From Shouchella shacheensis (GTDB lineage: Bacteria > Bacillota > Bacilli > Bacillales > Bacillaceae_D), in the NCBI RefSeq assembly GCF_001484965.1, contig NZ_LLYY01000017.1, positions 1 through 64,000 on the forward strand: a stretch of DNA of 64,000 nt. The letters run 5' to 3'. Positions 61,539-64,000 of the stretch are shown piece after piece (the first letter of the stretch is position 1; every line of letters begins with the position of its first letter). The notes under the pieces are model-generated. The model had not been told where the DNA came from. It saw only the letters and a list, made by a program, of their open reading frames with translations, and searched no databases. Made by a program: the position numbers and the translations under genes.

Positions 61539-62459
61539 TTACGAGGGGTCGGATGGTTTCGTTTGGTCATAGCGTAGCTCTTGGAGACGCAGGACATGTT
61601 CCATTCGTTCGATTTTGGTAGTCTCCAGCTCCCCGTTCAGTCCAATAAGGGAAAGCTCCATTTTGGATAGAGAGACGAAGACATTGTCTTTTTGCTCCAT
61701 TTGATTGGCTTTAGAGAGAGCAAGGTAAGCGCCCATCAGGCTCGGAAGATCTTCTTTTAGAAGTCTGCGCACGGTATGCTTTTCTTCGTAACCTAGAAGA
61801 GAAAAGTCATCCTCCAGTCGCTTCACCTGTGCGAGAATGCGCGTAAGTTTGTTTTCAAGCATCGGATCAAGCGAAAACTGCTGCATCGTTTGTACGTAGC
61901 GTTTGGCTTCCTGAGACAGCACATGAATATCATTTGCCTGCTTGCTCTTTAACTGTTCTTCGCGAGTCGCAAGCAAATCAAAGGAGGCTTCTTCGCTTTT
62001 GCCACCGACGTAGGCGAGGTCAATTCGATTGATCCCGTATAGAATCCCTTTAAAGAGCGAAGAGTGTTGTACAGAGCGCACATGCATTCGACCGTCTTTC
62101 AAATAGTGAATTGTTGCTTCTCTTAGTAGACCGACACCATTTGCGGACCTCACATATTTTCTGTAGCAAGTGACGCGAATCCGCTTGTGAACAGGGGAGC
62201 GGGAATGCTTCGTATCTGCCACAAGGAGCCGAATATGCTTATAGGAAATTTTGACTTTAATGTCCCAGTCCTTTTGGCGGCGACGGATCGTGCGCCGTTC
62301 GTTCTTCCCTGTAGCATTGTCGGCCATACGCCTTAAGAGGCGCTCAGTATCGGCAATCAGCCGTGTCGTGGTTTCATCTTGTAACAAATGTTCATCCACA
62401 GGCCGCTTGTGAGCAGGCGTGAACAGTTGCAAAAAGGAACTCATTGAAAGTGATTTCAA
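61539..62459 (-). CDS. XpaC-like helical protein downstream of telA
   Basis: About 306 residues. The N-terminal half is basic and beta-like (KVKISYKHIRLLVADTK, SPVHKRIRVTCYRKYVRS); the C-terminal half is helical (about 175-290, LENKLTRILAQVKRLEDDFS and EDLPSLMGAYLALSKANQME) with a spacing like the C-terminal part of XpaC/YceG-type proteins. XpaC and YceG accompany TelA-family genes in B. subtilis. Function unknown. GGAGGGG lies 6 bases before TTG 62459, which I take as start; ATG 62474 lies upstream of that site. It follows telA by about 67 bases. Confidence 0.65.
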   Translation of the reverse strand: MKSLSMSSFLQLFTPAHKRPVDEHLLQDETTTRLIADTERLLRRMADNATGKNERRTIRRRQKDWDIKVKISYKHIRLLVADTKHSRSPVHKRIRVTCYRKYVRSANGVGLLREATIHYLKDGRMHVRSVQHSSLFKGILYGINRIDLAYVGGKSEEASFDLLATREEQLKSKQANDIHVLSQEAKRYVQTMQQFSLDPMLENKLTRILAQVKRLEDDFSLLGYEEKHTVRRLLKEDLPSLMGAYLALSKANQMEQKDNVFVSLSKMELSLIGLNGELETTKIERMEHVLRLQELRYDQTKPSDPS

Positions 62460-62526
62460 CTCAACCCCTCCCATCCGCTTATCGCTATTTTGTCTCGTCC
62501 AACCTTACTTTTGATCCAGCGTTGAA

Positions 62527-63570
62527 CTACCGGTTTAGTAGTTTGGTTTGCATGTCTCGATTCAAATTGTCCATTTCTTCTATGAACTGCTTTCCATTGG
62601 TGACAATGCGCTCATTGGATTCTTCTGTTAGTTCAATTGCTTTGAAAACATTGTCATACGCTTTTTTAAAGGCATCGAGAGCGATGGCTGGCTCTTCAAG
62701 TGTTTTCAGCGTCTCTTCCGTATTTTGCTTAAGGAGTTCAGCGTTTGAGAGAAGCATTTGCTCCGTTGCCTGATTGACGTTTTGAACCGCATCGATCACT
62801 TTTCGTTGGTTATTGAGAGCGAGCTGAATCGACGCTGTGACAGTAATAATGTTTTTCGTCATCGTAATCGCGTTAAAAATGGCTTCCTCCAGCTTGTCAT
62901 TGTTTTCCATGATCAAATCGACAGAAGCCAAAGACTGCTGCAAAACCATCACCGCTTGCTGCATGTTTTTGACGCGCGTTGTCACTTTAAGCTGCCCTTT
63001 TTTTAGCTCATTTGTGTTATCCGCCCAACGTTCGGAGGTCATTTCCGCCTCAAGCATTTCATGGAGTTCTTTACCAAGCCCGATTTGCTCATTTAAGTTC
63101 TCGATTCGTTCTTGGGCGACAACCTTGAGCTGCTTCAACATCACGTTGTCTTCTTCTAACTTATCTTTTCCTGTTAGAAGTCCTTCGATAATATGCTCCA
63201 CTTGCGCCTCTACCGTCTGATACCGTTTGGCGTATTGTTCAACGGGACTCCGACGCATCAGTTTATTGACCCATTTTTTTAACTGAGAATCCTTTAAATA
63301 CTCAGGCTCTAACTGCCCAACCATCTCCTTGAGTTCATGAAGCTGAGTAGGGAGCGTATTGGAATTATCATTCATCATTTCCTTTACCGGTCGTTTAAGG
63401 GCCTCAAGGGACTCACCAGCTTCCTTCTGCTCATCTTCCCCCAAGGAATCCAATTTTTCCAGAAGATCTTCGACGTTCGTCTCATTTTTATAGGCTTCGA
63501 GCGTCTCGTTTTGCCTAGCACTGCGAACTTGCGAATCATGGTTCTCGGTAGAAGTTGGTTCACTCATCAT
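62527..63570 (-). CDS. TelA/KlaA family toxic-anion-resistance-type protein
   Basis: A 347-residue, almost entirely helical protein of the TelA family (YceH and YaaN in B. subtilis): KWVNKLMRRSPVEQYAKRYQ near 105, DKLEEDNVMLKQLKVVAQ near 140, and a long C-terminal helix with NAITMTKNIITVTASIQLALN near 240. Members are linked to tellurite resistance and cell-envelope stress; no catalytic site is known. ATG follows TTTGGAGGG. Its promoter matches the sigma-W consensus perfectly. Confidence 0.9.
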   Translation of the reverse strand: MMSEPTSTENHDSQVRSARQNETLEAYKNETNVEDLLEKLDSLGEDEQKEAGESLEALKRPVKEMMNDNSNTLPTQLHELKEMVGQLEPEYLKDSQLKKWVNKLMRRSPVEQYAKRYQTVEAQVEHIIEGLLTGKDKLEEDNVMLKQLKVVAQERIENLNEQIGLGKELHEMLEAEMTSERWADNTNELKKGQLKVTTRVKNMQQAVMVLQQSLASVDLIMENNDKLEEAIFNAITMTKNIITVTASIQLALNNQRKVIDAVQNVNQATEQMLLSNAELLKQNTEETLKTLEEPAIALDAFKKAYDNVFKAIELTEESNERIVTNGKQFIEEMDNLNRDMQTKLLNR

Positions 63571-63654
63571 GATCGATGTCCCTCCAAAGTTTCAATAGAC
63601 TAAAAGCCATAAAAGCTTCGACTTCTGTAAGTCAGATTTCTCATCTTATTATTG

Positions 63655-63680
63655 TACGTTGTTTTGAACTCGAAGTTTCA
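63655..63680 (-). promoter_or_regulatory. Sigma-W-type promoter of the telA operon
   Basis: On the minus strand TGAAAC (63680-63675), 16 bases, CGTA (63658-63655), the exact extracytoplasmic-function consensus of sigma-W in Bacillus. The leader is about 75 bases. Confidence 0.8.
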
Positions 63681-63802
63681 AGTCTCTTACTCGTACTCTT
63701 ATTATGACGGATTTTAGGAAGGGAGGCAATCCTTCTGCAGATACCACAATCACACGGACAACCGATGTGCCGTATTCATTCTACTATAGAAGGAAGAGAG
63801 GC

Positions 63803-63831
63803 TTGACGAATACGTCATTTGGCGATAAACT
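63803..63831 (+). promoter_or_regulatory. Possible promoter for a gene right of the window
   Basis: TTGACG (63803-63808), 17 bases, TAAACT (63826-63831). No coding region was seen on either strand from 63681 to 64000; this AT-rich stretch is probably regulatory for a gene beyond the edge. Confidence 0.45.
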
Positions 63832-64000
63832 TCTAAACACGGAATGTTCGCCTTGTGTAGACTGAATTCATTCGTCAATAGACAAATGTGTTTTAACAGT
63901 TGAGTTGTCAAGCGGATTTCCTTTTTTATCTAGAAATGAATTTTTATACATTCAAAAGTGTTTATATTCATAGGGTTTTTCGCTTTTCATTTCCCTTTCT

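Noticed and set aside
61450-61572. Plus-strand frame of 40 codons with a hydrophobic segment (MMAIAVAGTSLFLLIVII...)
   Set aside because: It overlaps the end of the XpaC-like gene and the promoter of the 330-residue gene; its hydrophobic look comes from the AT-rich promoter stretch and it has no promoter of its own.

Overview
The window is a chromosomal segment of a Gram-positive, endospore-forming Bacillaceae bacterium. The evidence is gene order and content close to the Bacillus subtilis aroC to ponA region: the aro/trp/his/tyr supra-operon, ypiA-ypiB-ypiF-qcrABC-ypjAB, mazG-dapB-mgsA-bshB1-bshA-cca-birA-panBCD-dinG, ypmA-ypmB-asnS-dnaD-nth, recU-ponA and yppC/yppE. It also carries sporulation genes (sspM, ypjB, racA-like), bacillithiol genes, sigma-A promoters, a perfect sigma-W-type promoter and a TRAP-type trp leader. 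Base composition is near 50% GC. The very acidic extracellular tail of the penicillin-binding protein would suit a halophile or alkaliphile, but the species cannot be fixed from sequence alone. No rRNA, tRNA, phage, insertion sequence or CRISPR array was seen.

Layout. 0.2-13.6 kb: cheR, then aroC-aroB-aroH, a trp promoter with a TRAP attenuator, trpEDCFBA, hisC, tyrA and aroA, together the whole route from DAHP-derived intermediates to chorismate, Trp, Phe/Tyr. 13.5-14.1 kb: hairpin repeats and a candidate CcpA-controlled small RNA. 14.3-21.6 kb: ypiA, ypiB, ypiF, the menaquinol:cytochrome c reductase qcrABC, ypjA, ypjB and a YugP-type membrane protease. 22.1-31.7 kb: a CHY zinc-finger gene, a YitT protein, and an operon for lysine precursor, methylglyoxal, bacillithiol, tRNA CCA addition, biotin ligation and pantothenate. 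31.8-44.6 kb: a TPR protein, dinG, an amidohydrolase, small genes, asnS, dnaD, nth and the double dynamin dynA. 44.9-51.4 kb: ponA and recU on the minus strand, yppC, sspM, a racA-like gene, yppE and a small membrane protein. 51.6-59.9 kb: ilvA, a PfpI protein, rnz, a thiol-redox cluster with one frameshifted member, a phosphodiesterase, ypgR, a lone sigma-1.1-like domain and two bacterial PH-domain membrane proteins. 60.4-63.6 kb: an unknown gene and a sigma-W-type operon of a TelA protein with an XpaC-like protein.

The most unusual signal is a family of about 120-bp intergenic hairpin elements in two types (A and B) that share both ends. At least 14 full copies and several remnants occur, in seven clusters. 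They sit directly against Rho-independent terminators of upstream plus-strand genes, and in three clusters end against the stop codon of the convergent gene. Their stems differ between copies in a compensatory way, so base pairing rather than sequence appears to be conserved. One copy has replaced the end of aroA and now encodes its last ~23 residues. Other points for a second look are the candidate small RNA at 13955-14059, a small gene with a forespore-type promoter at 36961-37140, the lone sigma-1.1-like protein at 57628-57849, and the leader RNA of panB.
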